A DNA stretch of 28,188 nucleotides, taken from assembly GCA_052388025.1 (NCBI GenBank), contig JBQTIP010000066.1, positions 1 to 28,188 on the forward strand, written 5' to 3'. Positions 13,230 to 20,990 of this stretch are shown here, piece by piece (the first letter of the stretch is position 1; every line of letters starts with the position of its first letter). Both the position numbers and the translations under genes were made by a program. The notes under the pieces were generated by a model that saw only the letters and a program-made list of their open reading frames with translations, had not been told where the DNA came from and ran no database searches. The DNA comes from JBQTIP01 sp052388025 (GTDB lineage: Bacteria > Actinomycetota > UBA4738 > HRBIN12).

Positions 13230-15158
13230 TTGGCGACAGCGAAGAAGCCAGGACAGTACGAGTCTGCTGATATCCAGGTCCTCGAGGGCATCGAGCACGT
13301 CCGCCTCCGCCCCGGGATGTACATCGGCACTACCAGCCAGCGGGGTCTCCACCACCTCGTCTACGAGGTCGTCGACAACTCGATCGACGAGGCCATGGCC
13401 GGCTTCTGCGACCGGATCGTGGTCAAGTTGCTGGCCGACGGGGGCTGCTCTGTCACGGACAACGGCCGCGGGATCCCGGTCAAGCCGATCCCGAGGGCGA
13501 AGGACCGCCGGCCCGCGGTCGAGGTCGTCCTCACCACACTGAACGCGGGCGGCAAGTTCGGCGGCCGCGGATACCGCATCTCCGGAGGCCTCCATGGGGT
13601 GGGCGTGTCGGTTGTGAACGCCCTCTCCGAGCGGTTGGTGGCCGAGGTGCGGCGAGACGGCGCCGCCTGGTCCCAGGCCTACGCCCGCGGAAAGGCCACG
13701 AAGAAGCTAACCAAGGGCAAGGCCGGCTCGAAGACCGGAACGACGATCACGTTCTGGCCGGACCCGGAGATCTTCGAGGACACGACCTTCAAGCGAGAGA
13801 TCCTGGCCGAGCGGCTGCAGGAGCTCGCCTTCCTGACGCGCGGCATCGAGATCCAGCTGACCGACGAGCGCGGCGACAAGCCCACGAAGGACGTCTTCAA
13901 GGCCTCCGGCGGGCTGGCGGACTTCGTGAAACACCTGGGCGGGGGCAAGGACGTCCTGAACAAGGTCATCCACATCGAGGCGGTCGAGGACGACGCCGAG
14001 GCGGAGATCGCGCTCCAGTGGAACACCGCGTACGCCGAGTCGATCCACTCGTTCGCGAACACGATCAACACGCACGAAGGCGGGATGCACGAGGAGGGCT
14101 TCAAGAAGGCCCTCACGAACGTGATCAACCGCTACGCGCGCACGAAGGGCCTCATCAAGGAGAAGGAGGAGAACCTCCAGGGCGAGGACGTGCGCGAGGG
14201 GCTGATCGGCATCGTGTCGGTGAAGCTTCGCGAGCCGCAATTCGAGGGGCAGACGAAGACGAAGCTCGGCAACACATCGATGCGCTCGCTCGTCGAGACC
14301 ACCGTCAACCAGCATCTGTCGACGTGGCTCGAGGAACATCCGGGCGACGCGAAGCGGATCGTCGCGAAGTGCTCGCAAGCCGCCAAGGCGCGCATCGCCG
14401 CGCGCGCCGCGCGCGACCTGACCCGGCGGAAATCGTTCCTCGATTCCACATCGCTCCCGGGAAAGCTCGCCGACTGCCAGCTGACCGACCCCGAGCTGTG
14501 CGAGCTGTTCGTAGTCGAGGGTGACAGCGCCGGTGGAAGCGCGAAGCAGGCGCGGGATCCCGCGACGCAGGCGATCCTGCCGATCCGGGGCAAGATTCTG
14601 AACGTGGAGAAGGCCCGACTGCACAAGGTCCTCGAGAACGCGGAGATCCAGGCCCTCATCACCGCGCTCGGAACCGGGATCGGGGAGGAGTTCGACATCG
14701 AGAAGGCCCGGTACCACCGGATCGTGCTGATGGCCGATGCCGATGTCGACGGCGCGCACATCCGTACGCTGCTCCTGACGTTCTTCTTCCGGCACATGAG
14801 GGAGCTGATCGACAACGGCTACATGTACATCGCGCAGCCCCCGCTCTACCTGGTGAACGTCGAGCGAAAGCCCCACTACTTCTACACGGAGAAGGAGTGG
14901 GACACGTTCCGGAAGCAAAACGGAAAGGTGAAGCTCGAGACCCCGCAGCGGTTCAAGGGCCTCGGTGAGATGGACGCGCCCCAGCTCTGGGAGACCACGA
15001 TGAACCCGGAGACGCGCACGCTGCTGCGGGTCACGATGGAGGACGCGTCCACGGCCGTCGCCGAGTACCTCTTCTCCGTGCTCATGGGAACCGACGTCGA
15101 GGCACGACGGGAGTTCATCCAGGCGAACGCGAAGTACGTCCAGAACCTCGATGTCTAG
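13230..15158 (+). CDS. gyrB: DNA gyrase subunit B
   Basis: This 642-residue protein starts at TTG 13230, chosen because GGAGG lies four bases upstream. The GHKL ATPase domain shows LRPGMYIGTT, YEVVDNSIDEAMAG (with the Mg-binding Asn) and GGRGYRISGGLHGVGVSVVNAL. The transducer domain follows, then the TOPRIM domain with EGDSAGGSAKQARD and MADADVDGAHIRTLLLTFFFR, and the tail QRFKGLGEMDAPQLWETTMNPETRTL. GyrB supplies ATP hydrolysis for negative supercoiling with GyrA. It has the short actinobacterial form without the proteobacterial insert. Its last eight bases overlap the start of gyrA, so translation is probably coupled. Confidence 0.97.
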   Translation: MATAKKPGQYESADIQVLEGIEHVRLRPGMYIGTTSQRGLHHLVYEVVDNSIDEAMAGFCDRIVVKLLADGGCSVTDNGRGIPVKPIPRAKDRRPAVEVVLTTLNAGGKFGGRGYRISGGLHGVGVSVVNALSERLVAEVRRDGAAWSQAYARGKATKKLTKGKAGSKTGTTITFWPDPEIFEDTTFKREILAERLQELAFLTRGIEIQLTDERGDKPTKDVFKASGGLADFVKHLGGGKDVLNKVIHIEAVEDDAEAEIALQWNTAYAESIHSFANTINTHEGGMHEEGFKKALTNVINRYARTKGLIKEKEENLQGEDVREGLIGIVSVKLREPQFEGQTKTKLGNTSMRSLVETTVNQHLSTWLEEHPGDAKRIVAKCSQAAKARIAARAARDLTRRKSFLDSTSLPGKLADCQLTDPELCELFVVEGDSAGGSAKQARDPATQAILPIRGKILNVEKARLHKVLENAEIQALITALGTGIGEEFDIEKARYHRIVLMADADVDGAHIRTLLLTFFFRHMRELIDNGYMYIAQPPLYLVNVERKPHYFYTEKEWDTFRKQNGKVKLETPQRFKGLGEMDAPQLWETTMNPETRTLLRVTMEDASTAVAEYLFSVLMGTDVEARREFIQANAKYVQNLDV

Positions 15159-18100
15159 CCGGGGAGACGGATCGAGCTCGCTGCTGGCGGGCAAGATCGA
15201 GCCGGTCGAGCTGGAGGAGGAGGTCCAGCGCTCCTACCTCGACTACGCGATGTCGGTCATCGTTGGGCGCGCACTCCCGGACGTGCGCGACGGACTGAAG
15301 CCCGTCCACCGCAGGATCCTGTGGTCGATGCTCGAGGGCGGCCTTCGGCCCGACCGCCCGCACCGCAAGTCGGCATGGGCGGTCGGCGAGGTCGTGAAGA
15401 AGTACCACCCCCACGGCCTCGAGGCCGTGTACGACTCTCTCGTCCGGATGGCGCAGGACTTCTCGCTCCGCCATCCGCTGATCGATCCGCACGGGAACTT
15501 CGGCTCGGTCGACGGCGATCCGCCAGCGGCCATGCGCTATTGCATATCGGGCGAGGTGATGGTCCGTACGGCCGACGGCGGGACCATCCCCATAGCAGAA
15601 CTTGTTCCGGGAGCCCTGCCCAACTCCGAGACTCCGGTCGACGTGAAGCTCGCGAACCGGCTCGGGGAGCCGGTGCGCGCGACGAAGCTCTTCCACTCAG
15701 GGACGCATCCCACGCTGCGCGTCACCACGCGCGAGGGCTACAGCCTGACCGGCACGGACAACCATCCCGTGCTGTGCCTCGTGCCGGCCGCCGGCGTCCC
15801 CATGCTGTTGTGGAAGCTGTTGTCGGAGATCCGTCCCGGCGAACGCGTAGCCATGCTTCGCCGGCCGCACGAGGAGCTCGGTGCCCCGACCGTAGAGGAG
15901 GAGCATCTTGCCGTGCTGGCGGGCGCGATCGTCGCCGAAGGATGGGCCAGCAAGCGTGTTCCGTCGTTTGTCTGGCGTGCATCACCTGCGGCGAAGGCGA
16001 CGTTCTTGAAGGCGCTCTTCGAGGGCGATGGATCGTCGTCCCTGCTGCCTCGGAAGACGATCCAGATCAGCTACTCGACGCGGAGCGATCAGCTGGCGCG
16101 CGACGTCCAGCAGCTCCTGCTCGAGTTCGGCGTGGTCTCGAGGCTCTGCCGATACGCCAACGGGGAGATCAAGGTCGCCGTCACCAACCACCGGGACGCG
16201 AGGTTGTTCGCAAGCCGCGTGGGGTTCCTCGACCGGAGGCAGGCGAAGCTCCGGCGCGAGCTGGCCGCCGTCGCGATCGAGAGCTCGGCTATGAGCTCGG
16301 ATCACGTGCCGTTCGTCGCGGACTACGTCCGGGCCGAGGGCGCCACGAGATGGACCGATCGCGACTGGCTGAACCGGCACAACATCGACCGGGTCGAGCG
16401 CTGGGAGCGCGATCGGGAAGCCATCCTCGGACACATCACGAACGAGGAGGTCCGGCGGGTCGTCGAGCCGCTCGTCGACGGCACCTACTACTACGCGGAG
16501 GTGGCCTCCGTTGAGGACGGCGGCGACCGACCGGTGTACTCCGTCCGCGTGGACTCCGACGACCACGCCTTCGTCACGAACGGCTTCGTGAGCCACAACA
16601 CGGAAGCGCGGCTGGGGACGGTCGCGCTGGAGATGCTCCGCGACATCGAATCCGAGACGGTCGACTTCGTCCCGAACTACGACGGGTACGAGCGAGAGCC
16701 GCTGGTCCTCCCCTCCCGGTTCCCCAACCTGCTGGTGAACGGATCGGGTGGGATCGCGGTGGGAATGGCGACCAACATCCCACCGCACAACCTGGGTGAG
16801 GCGATCGACGGGGTCGTTCATTACATCGACCATCCCGAAGCAACCTCGAAGGAGCTCATGAAGTTCATCAAGGGGCCCGACTTCCCGACCGGGTCCTCCA
16901 TCATCGGCAGGCAGGGGATCGTCGACGCCTACACCACCGGCCGCGGCTCCATCAAGGTCCGGGCTGCCATGCAGATCGAGGAGACCTCCCAGGGACGGCA
17001 GCGCATAGTCGTCACCGAGCTTCCGTACCAGGTCAACAAGGCGCGCCTCGCCGAGAAGATCGCGGAGCTGGTGAAGGCCGGCAGGGTCAAGGACATCGCG
17101 GACCTGAACGACCATTCCAGCGGCCGCCAGGGGATGCGTCTGGTCATCGACCTGAAGCGGAATGCCAACCCGCAGGTCGTGATGAACCAGCTGTTCAAGC
17201 ACACGCAGCTGCAGGACAACTTCGGCGTGATCATGCTGGCGCTCGTCGACGGCGTCCCGCGGGTGCTGAACCTCGCCGAGATGGTCGGCCACTACGCCGA
17301 CCATCAGGTGGACGTCGTCACGAGGCGCGCGAAGTACGACCTGAAGAAGGCCGAGGGGCGCGACCACATCGTCCTGGGCCTGCTGATCGCCCTCGACCAC
17401 CTGGACGAGGTCATCAAGATCATCCGGGGCTCGAAGGACGCGGATGAAGCGCGCACGAAGCTCATGAAGAAGTTCAAGCTCTCCGAGGTCCAGGCGAACC
17501 ACATCCTGGACATGCCGCTCCGGCGCCTCACGCGCCTGGCTCGTGCGGAGCTCGAGCAGGAGCACAACGACCTGCTCACGAGCATCAAGCAGCTGAAGGC
17601 GCTCCTGAAGGACCCGAAGAAGATCCGCGCGGTGATAAGGGACGAGCTCCTCGAGATCAAGAGGAAGCACGCCGACGCGCGCCGGACGCAGCTCAAGGCC
17701 GACGAGGGCGACCTCGACGTGGAGGACCTGATCGCGGAGGAGGACGTGGTCATCACGGTCTCGCGCGCCGGCTACGTGAAGCGCCAGCCGATCGAGACGT
17801 TCCGACGGCAGGGCCGGGGTGGCAAGGGCATCAGGGGCCAGAACCTGAAAGAGGAGGACGTGGTGAGCCACGTGTTCACCACCACCACCCACAACTGGCT
17901 GCTGTTCTTCACGACCAAGGGGAGGGTCTACCGCGTGAAGGTGCATGAGATCCCCGAGGCCGGCCGGACCGCTCGGGGCCTGTACGCGGCGAACCTCCCC
18001 GGCGTCGCCATCACCGCCGAGGAACGTGTGAGCGCGGTGATCGATCTCAAGGAATACGAGGAGGGCCGGTTCCTGCTGTTCGCCACGCGCGGCGGCATGG

Positions 18101-18672
18101 TCAAGAAGACGGCGCTGCCGGAGTACGACTCTCCGCGGACCGGGCTCGCCGCGATCAACCTGAGGGAGGGCGACGAGCTGATAGACGTCCTCCTCACCGG
18201 CGGCAAGGACGACGTCCTGCTCGTCTCCAGGAAGGGCCAGGCCATCCGGTTCTCCGAGGCGAACGTGCGGCCGATGGGCCGGGCAACCGCCGGCGTCATC
18301 GGGATGCGCCTCGGCGAGGACGACCGCGTGCTTGCGGTCGGCGTCGCCTCCGCCGGCGAGGACCTCATCAGCGTGACGGAGCAGGGTTACGGGAAGCGGA
18401 CGGCCCTTGGCCTCTACCCGCGAAAGGGCCGCGGCGGGAAGGGCGTGATCGGCCACCAGCTCACGAAGAAGACAGGTCTGCTCGCCGGGGCCTACGTCGG
18501 CTCGAAGAATCAGGAGATGCTCGTGATCTCGTCGTCGGGCATCGTGATCCGTGTGACGCCCGTCGATATCCGCCGCGTCGGGCGCCTGAGCCAGGGCGTG
18601 CGCACGATGCGAGTTGAGGAGGGCGCGACCGTCGTTGCCCTCGCTCCCGTAGTCATTCAGATGGACGAGTAG
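15151..18672 (+). CDS. gyrA: DNA gyrase subunit A, interrupted by an in-frame intein
   Basis: The reading frame codes for 1173 residues; removal of the 353-residue intein (residues 131-483) leaves a GyrA of 820, which is normal. The N-terminal part has MSVIVGRALPDVRDGLKPVHRR, GNFGSVDGDPPAAMRY with catalytic Tyr130, and after the intein TEARLGTVALEMLRDIE. Later come the GyrA box (QGRGGKG) and the beta-pinwheel domain that wraps DNA. The quinolone-region motif KYHPHG is followed by Leu90-Glu91, where Escherichia coli has Asp82-Ser83, while Asp95 (Asp87) is kept. ATG 15151 overlaps gyrB by eight bases. The last 20 bases overlap the convergent MFS transporter gene. GyrA cuts and rejoins DNA in the gyrase tetramer. 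Confidence 0.97.
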   Translation: MSSRGDGSSSLLAGKIEPVELEEEVQRSYLDYAMSVIVGRALPDVRDGLKPVHRRILWSMLEGGLRPDRPHRKSAWAVGEVVKKYHPHGLEAVYDSLVRMAQDFSLRHPLIDPHGNFGSVDGDPPAAMRYCISGEVMVRTADGGTIPIAELVPGALPNSETPVDVKLANRLGEPVRATKLFHSGTHPTLRVTTREGYSLTGTDNHPVLCLVPAAGVPMLLWKLLSEIRPGERVAMLRRPHEELGAPTVEEEHLAVLAGAIVAEGWASKRVPSFVWRASPAAKATFLKALFEGDGSSSLLPRKTIQISYSTRSDQLARDVQQLLLEFGVVSRLCRYANGEIKVAVTNHRDARLFASRVGFLDRRQAKLRRELAAVAIESSAMSSDHVPFVADYVRAEGATRWTDRDWLNRHNIDRVERWERDREAILGHITNEEVRRVVEPLVDGTYYYAEVASVEDGGDRPVYSVRVDSDDHAFVTNGFVSHNTEARLGTVALEMLRDIESETVDFVPNYDGYEREPLVLPSRFPNLLVNGSGGIAVGMATNIPPHNLGEAIDGVVHYIDHPEATSKELMKFIKGPDFPTGSSIIGRQGIVDAYTTGRGSIKVRAAMQIEETSQGRQRIVVTELPYQVNKARLAEKIAELVKAGRVKDIADLNDHSSGRQGMRLVIDLKRNANPQVVMNQLFKHTQLQDNFGVIMLALVDGVPRVLNLAEMVGHYADHQVDVVTRRAKYDLKKAEGRDHIVLGLLIALDHLDEVIKIIRGSKDADEARTKLMKKFKLSEVQANHILDMPLRRLTRLARAELEQEHNDLLTSIKQLKALLKDPKKIRAVIRDELLEIKRKHADARRTQLKADEGDLDVEDLIAEEDVVITVSRAGYVKRQPIETFRRQGRGGKGIRGQNLKEEDVVSHVFTTTTHNWLLFFTTKGRVYRVKVHEIPEAGRTARGLYAANLPGVAITAEERVSAVIDLKEYEEGRFLLFATRGGMVKKTALPEYDSPRTGLAAINLREGDELIDVLLTGGKDDVLLVSRKGQAIRFSEANVRPMGRATAGVIGMRLGEDDRVLAVGVASAGEDLISVTEQGYGKRTALGLYPRKGRGGKGVIGHQLTKKTGLLAGAYVGSKNQEMLVISSSGIVIRVTPVDIRRVGRLSQGVRTMRVEEGATVVALAPVVIQMDE
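15541..16599 (+). mobile_element. GyrA intein with shortened LAGLIDADG endonuclease domain
   Basis: The intein runs from Cys131 (CISGEVMVRTADGG, block A) to the final His-Asn before Thr484 of the extein. Block B is GTDNHPVL, with the Thr-x2-His signature; block F is VYSVRVDSDDHAFV and block G NGFVSHN followed by Thr. All residues for splicing (Cys1, block B Thr/His, final His-Asn, +1 Thr) are present. The insertion point, directly after the catalytic Tyr, is the one known for mycobacterial GyrA inteins. Two LAGLIDADG motifs are visible, LAGAIVAEGW and LKALFEGDGS, but only about 25 residues separate them, where 80 or more are usual. The total of 353 is shorter than the roughly 420 of mycobacterial versions. 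Splicing is probably active and homing activity probably lost. Confidence 0.93.
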
Positions 18673-19930
18673 CGTCTTCCGGGAGCTCCACTCGCCGGAA
18701 GGTGGCGTAAAGCAGCAGGTCGTAGAGGATCTTCAATCCTCCCGCCACCACGAACGGCCCGCCGATCGCCACGTGCTGCATCAGGAGCCCCGCGCCGAGC
18801 GGTCCGGCGGGCCGGACCACGTACCGAGCGGTGTTGGTGAAGGCAGCCGCCGCGGTGCGCTCCTTCGGGTCGACCATCGCCACCACGTAGGCCTGCCGAG
18901 CGGGCACGTCCATCTGCGACAGCGCGAACCGGGCCAGCAGCAACGCGATCGCGGGCCCGAGGGAGGGCATCAACGGGACGAGCAACAGGAACACGTTCGA
19001 AGGCAGGTGCGTGAACACCATCACGTTCAGCAGCCCGATGCGCGAGGCGAGCCTCCCTGAGGCGATCGAGGAGGCGGCCTGCAGCAGTCCCGCGGCGAAG
19101 AACACCAGGCCCATCGCCTCAGGGCTCGCGCCGAACCGCCGCTGGAACCAGAACACCAGGAAGGTCTGGACGATGAACCCACCGGCAAACGAGTCCATCG
19201 CGAACAGGGCCGCGAGCTTCGTGACCTTCCCTCGCGTGCGCTGCTGGGGCGGGGCGGCGGTGATCCGCTTGCAAGTCCATCCCCAACCCCGCTCCGCACC
19301 ACCGCCCCGCCCCGAGACCCCGCCCGCGGCCGCCGCCTCGACTTCGGCCGAAAGGTGCGTCGCAATCCTCGCGCAGACGAGCGCGAGGATCGGGAAGGCG
19401 AGGAGCCAGCGCTGGCTCGGTGGAAGTGAAGGGACGATGTCTCGCAGGGCGGCCGGGCCGCCGGCCGCGAGGGCTCCGAGCGCGCCGGCCAGGTACGCGA
19501 TGGCGTTGTAGCGGCCGAAGACCCGCGCCCGCGTGCGGGAGGGGGCGTGGCCCATCATGGCTTGCTCTATGGACGTGATGGGACCGGACTCGTTCGGGTC
19601 GGTGGACATGGTCCCCGTGAGTGCGGCCAGGACCAGGGCGGGGAGCCAGTCGGTCAGGGCGAAAACGGCACCGGCAACTCCCATCAGCAGGAGGAGCACT
19701 GTGTAGAGCCGCCGCCTACCGATGCGATCGCCCCTGAGGCCGACGGCCGCAGACATCACCGCCATGCCCGCGAGCATCGCCGTGAACACGATGCCCACCT
19801 CGAGGTCGGACAGGCCGCTGGCGGCGAGCGAGCTTCCGAGCAGGACGCTTCCGAATCCGTACAGGAACGCCCGAAGGCCCTGGACCGACAGGATCAGCCG
19901 GAGGTCGCGCTCGACCCGACGATCGTTCAT
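18653..19930 (-). CDS. MFS transporter
   Basis: This 425-residue protein starts at ATG 19930, behind GGGGAGGAGACGGG. It has about twelve hydrophobic helices in two halves, with the major-facilitator loop-2 motif GLRGDRIGRRRLY (about 66-78) and a matching SGRLASRIGLLNV in the second half. The middle loop (about 200-235) is Gly/Arg-rich. Other features are VARQAYVVAMVDPKERTAAAAF and FTNTARYVVRPAGPLGAGLL, which recall the transporters often annotated as multidrug or sugar efflux. The substrate cannot be told. The 3' end overlaps the gyrA 3' end by 20 bases (convergent), so no terminator stands between them. The promoter should lie in the 120-base gap before the divergent DUF3566 gene. Confidence 0.9.
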   Translation of the reverse strand: MNDRRVERDLRLILSVQGLRAFLYGFGSVLLGSSLAASGLSDLEVGIVFTAMLAGMAVMSAAVGLRGDRIGRRRLYTVLLLLMGVAGAVFALTDWLPALVLAALTGTMSTDPNESGPITSIEQAMMGHAPSRTRARVFGRYNAIAYLAGALGALAAGGPAALRDIVPSLPPSQRWLLAFPILALVCARIATHLSAEVEAAAAGGVSGRGGGAERGWGWTCKRITAAPPQQRTRGKVTKLAALFAMDSFAGGFIVQTFLVFWFQRRFGASPEAMGLVFFAAGLLQAASSIASGRLASRIGLLNVMVFTHLPSNVFLLLVPLMPSLGPAIALLLARFALSQMDVPARQAYVVAMVDPKERTAAAAFTNTARYVVRPAGPLGAGLLMQHVAIGGPFVVAGGLKILYDLLLYATFRRVELPEDATRPSE

Positions 19931-20052
19931 CCCGTCTCCTCCCCGCTGGGTGGTAATAATCCCACCGCTGATCGAGGCGGGCGCCTCGCGAAGGCGATCA
20001 CGGCCGGGGTTGCTTGCCGGAGGGGCCTCCTGCGCGTACAAAGGGGTATCCG

Positions 20053-20538
20053 ATGTCGTCACGAAGCCCTGACGACCCGGGGCCGTCCGGGGAACCCTCC
20101 TCGACGCCGCCCCGTCGACGTCGGGAGAGGAAGGGGATGGCTCAGACGGTCGAGGCGCCCGCCCGCCGGGCGGCAAGAAGGACGGAGGCGCGAAGCGCCA
20201 GGGTCGTGCTCCGCAAGGTCGGGCCCTGGTCGGTGCTCAAATTCTCGCTGCTCTTCTACTTCTGCTTGATGCTCGTGATCGTCTTCGCCCTCGTCATCCT
20301 GTACGCGATACTCGGCGCCATCGGGGCCCTCGACTCCGTGACCAGGCTCACCAGGGACCTCTTCGCCGATCAGTCCTTCGAGATCAACGGGGGCTGGCTG
20401 CTCTCGCGGGTGATCGTGATCGGACTGGTCATGGTCGTGGTCTGGTCACTCATCAACCTGTTCGTCGCGTTCCTCTACAACCTGATCTCCGAGGTGGTCG
20501 GCGGGATCGAGGTGACCCTCTCCGATCGTCGCCCCTGA
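20053..20538 (+). CDS. DUF3566 membrane protein
   Basis: ATG 20053 is preceded by AAGGGG at six bases and gives 161 residues. The first 60 are disordered and basic (Pro/Arg-rich); the rest is the DUF3566 domain: RVVLRKVGPWSVLKFSLLFYF, a first transmembrane helix (LMLVIVFALVILYAIL), a soluble loop, then a second helix (VIVIGLVMVVVWSLINLFVAF) and YNLISEVVGGIEVTLSD. The family is actinobacterial, of unknown function, and lies just downstream of gyrA in most members, often with tRNA-Ile next, as here. A role linked to the cell pole or division has been proposed in the literature for related proteins, but nothing in this sequence tests it. It diverges from the MFS gene. Confidence 0.9.
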   Translation: MSSRSPDDPGPSGEPSSTPPRRRRERKGMAQTVEAPARRAARRTEARSARVVLRKVGPWSVLKFSLLFYFCLMLVIVFALVILYAILGAIGALDSVTRLTRDLFADQSFEINGGWLLSRVIVIGLVMVVVWSLINLFVAFLYNLISEVVGGIEVTLSDRRP

Positions 20539-20559
20539 AGCCGCAGGTCAGGGGCCACA

Positions 20560-20589
20560 TTGACACCTTCTTCGGGCCCCGCGTACGCT
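20560..20589 (+). promoter_or_regulatory. promoter of tRNA-Ile
   Basis: TTGACA (20560-20565), identical to the minus-35 consensus, and TACGCT (20584-20589) are separated by 18 bases. A start near 20597 would give a leader of about 30 bases before the tRNA. The match makes it the clearest promoter on the plus strand of the window. Confidence 0.7.
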
Positions 20590-20627
20590 TGGCCGAGGGT
20601 CAGGTCGCTGGCTCCCACGAAGCGTTC

Positions 20628-20702
20628 GGGCCTGTAGCTCAGCTCGGTTAGAGCGCATCCCTGATAAGGATGAGGTCGATGGTTCAAGTCCATCCAGGCC
20701 CA
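20628..20702 (+). tRNA. tRNA-Ile (GAT anticodon)
   Basis: The 75-base cloverleaf has acceptor arms GGGCCTG and CAGGCCC (seven pairs), D-arm GCTCAGCTCGGTTAGAGC, anticodon loop CTGATAA with GAT at 20663-20665 between CATCC and GGATG, and T-arm GATGGTTCAAGTCCATC. The discriminator is A. The genome has ACC rather than ACCA after the acceptor stem, so CCA is added later by nucleotidyltransferase. Placement after gyrA is typical of actinobacteria. Confidence 0.97.
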
Positions 20703-20724
20703 CCGGGAAAGGAGGGAGCTCGAG

Positions 20725-20898
20725 ATGGGCGAGGGGAACGAGAGCACTGAGAAGAAGCGAGGGTTCTTCGGGAAGCTGTTCCGACTGGCATTCATCGGCG
20801 CCATCGTGGCCGGGATCGTGGCGTTCGTGAAGCGTCGTCGAGGGCAGGATCTCGACGAGAACGAGTGGCAGGAGCTGCCGCCCCCGAGCGGCGGCTGA
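20725..20898 (+). CDS. DLW-39-like small membrane protein
   Basis: This 57-residue protein starts at ATG 20725 with GGAGGGAG eight bases before it. The sequence has a charged start (ESTEKKRGFFGKLFR), one hydrophobic helix (LAFIGAIVAGIVAFV, about 21-35), a basic KRRRG and an acidic, Trp-containing tail (DLDENEWQELPPPS). Actinobacteria commonly encode a micro-protein of this design, called DLW-39 family, directly after tRNA-Ile near gyrA. The position and the helix plus acidic Trp tail match that family, though the exact motif differs (DENEWQEL). Its function is unknown. It is close behind the tRNA, so it may share the transcript. Confidence 0.75.
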   Translation: MGEGNESTEKKRGFFGKLFRLAFIGAIVAGIVAFVKRRRGQDLDENEWQELPPPSGG

Positions 20899-20976
20899 GC
20901 CGTCCAGGTCGTAGGGTTTGGGCGGGGCCCGCTCAGCGCGGGCCCTTGGCCTATCCGGGGTCGGATGACGAATGCA

Positions 20977-20982
20977 TAGACT
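20977..20982 (+). promoter_or_regulatory. possible minus-10 element for a leaderless COG3375 transcript
   Basis: TAGACT ends eight bases before ATG 20991, which has no ribosome site. A minus-10 at this distance predicts transcription beginning at or within two bases of the ATG, as in the leaderless messages common in actinobacteria. No minus-35 match is seen. Confidence 0.35.
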
Positions 20983-20990
20983 CCACCGCC

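Noticed and set aside
13707..15194. 495-codon open frame on the minus strand opposite gyrB
   Set aside because: Antisense shadow of gyrB with no domain-like sequence or ribosome site.
15982..18456. 824-codon open frame on the minus strand opposite gyrA
   Set aside because: It is the antisense shadow of a GC-rich coding frame; the translation is Asp/Arg/Val/Leu/His-rich without any domain, while gyrA is certain.
19949..19966. GGTGG and CCACC dyad between the MFS and DUF3566 genes
   Set aside because: Five-base arms with an AT loop are too short to claim an operator or terminator in GC-rich DNA.
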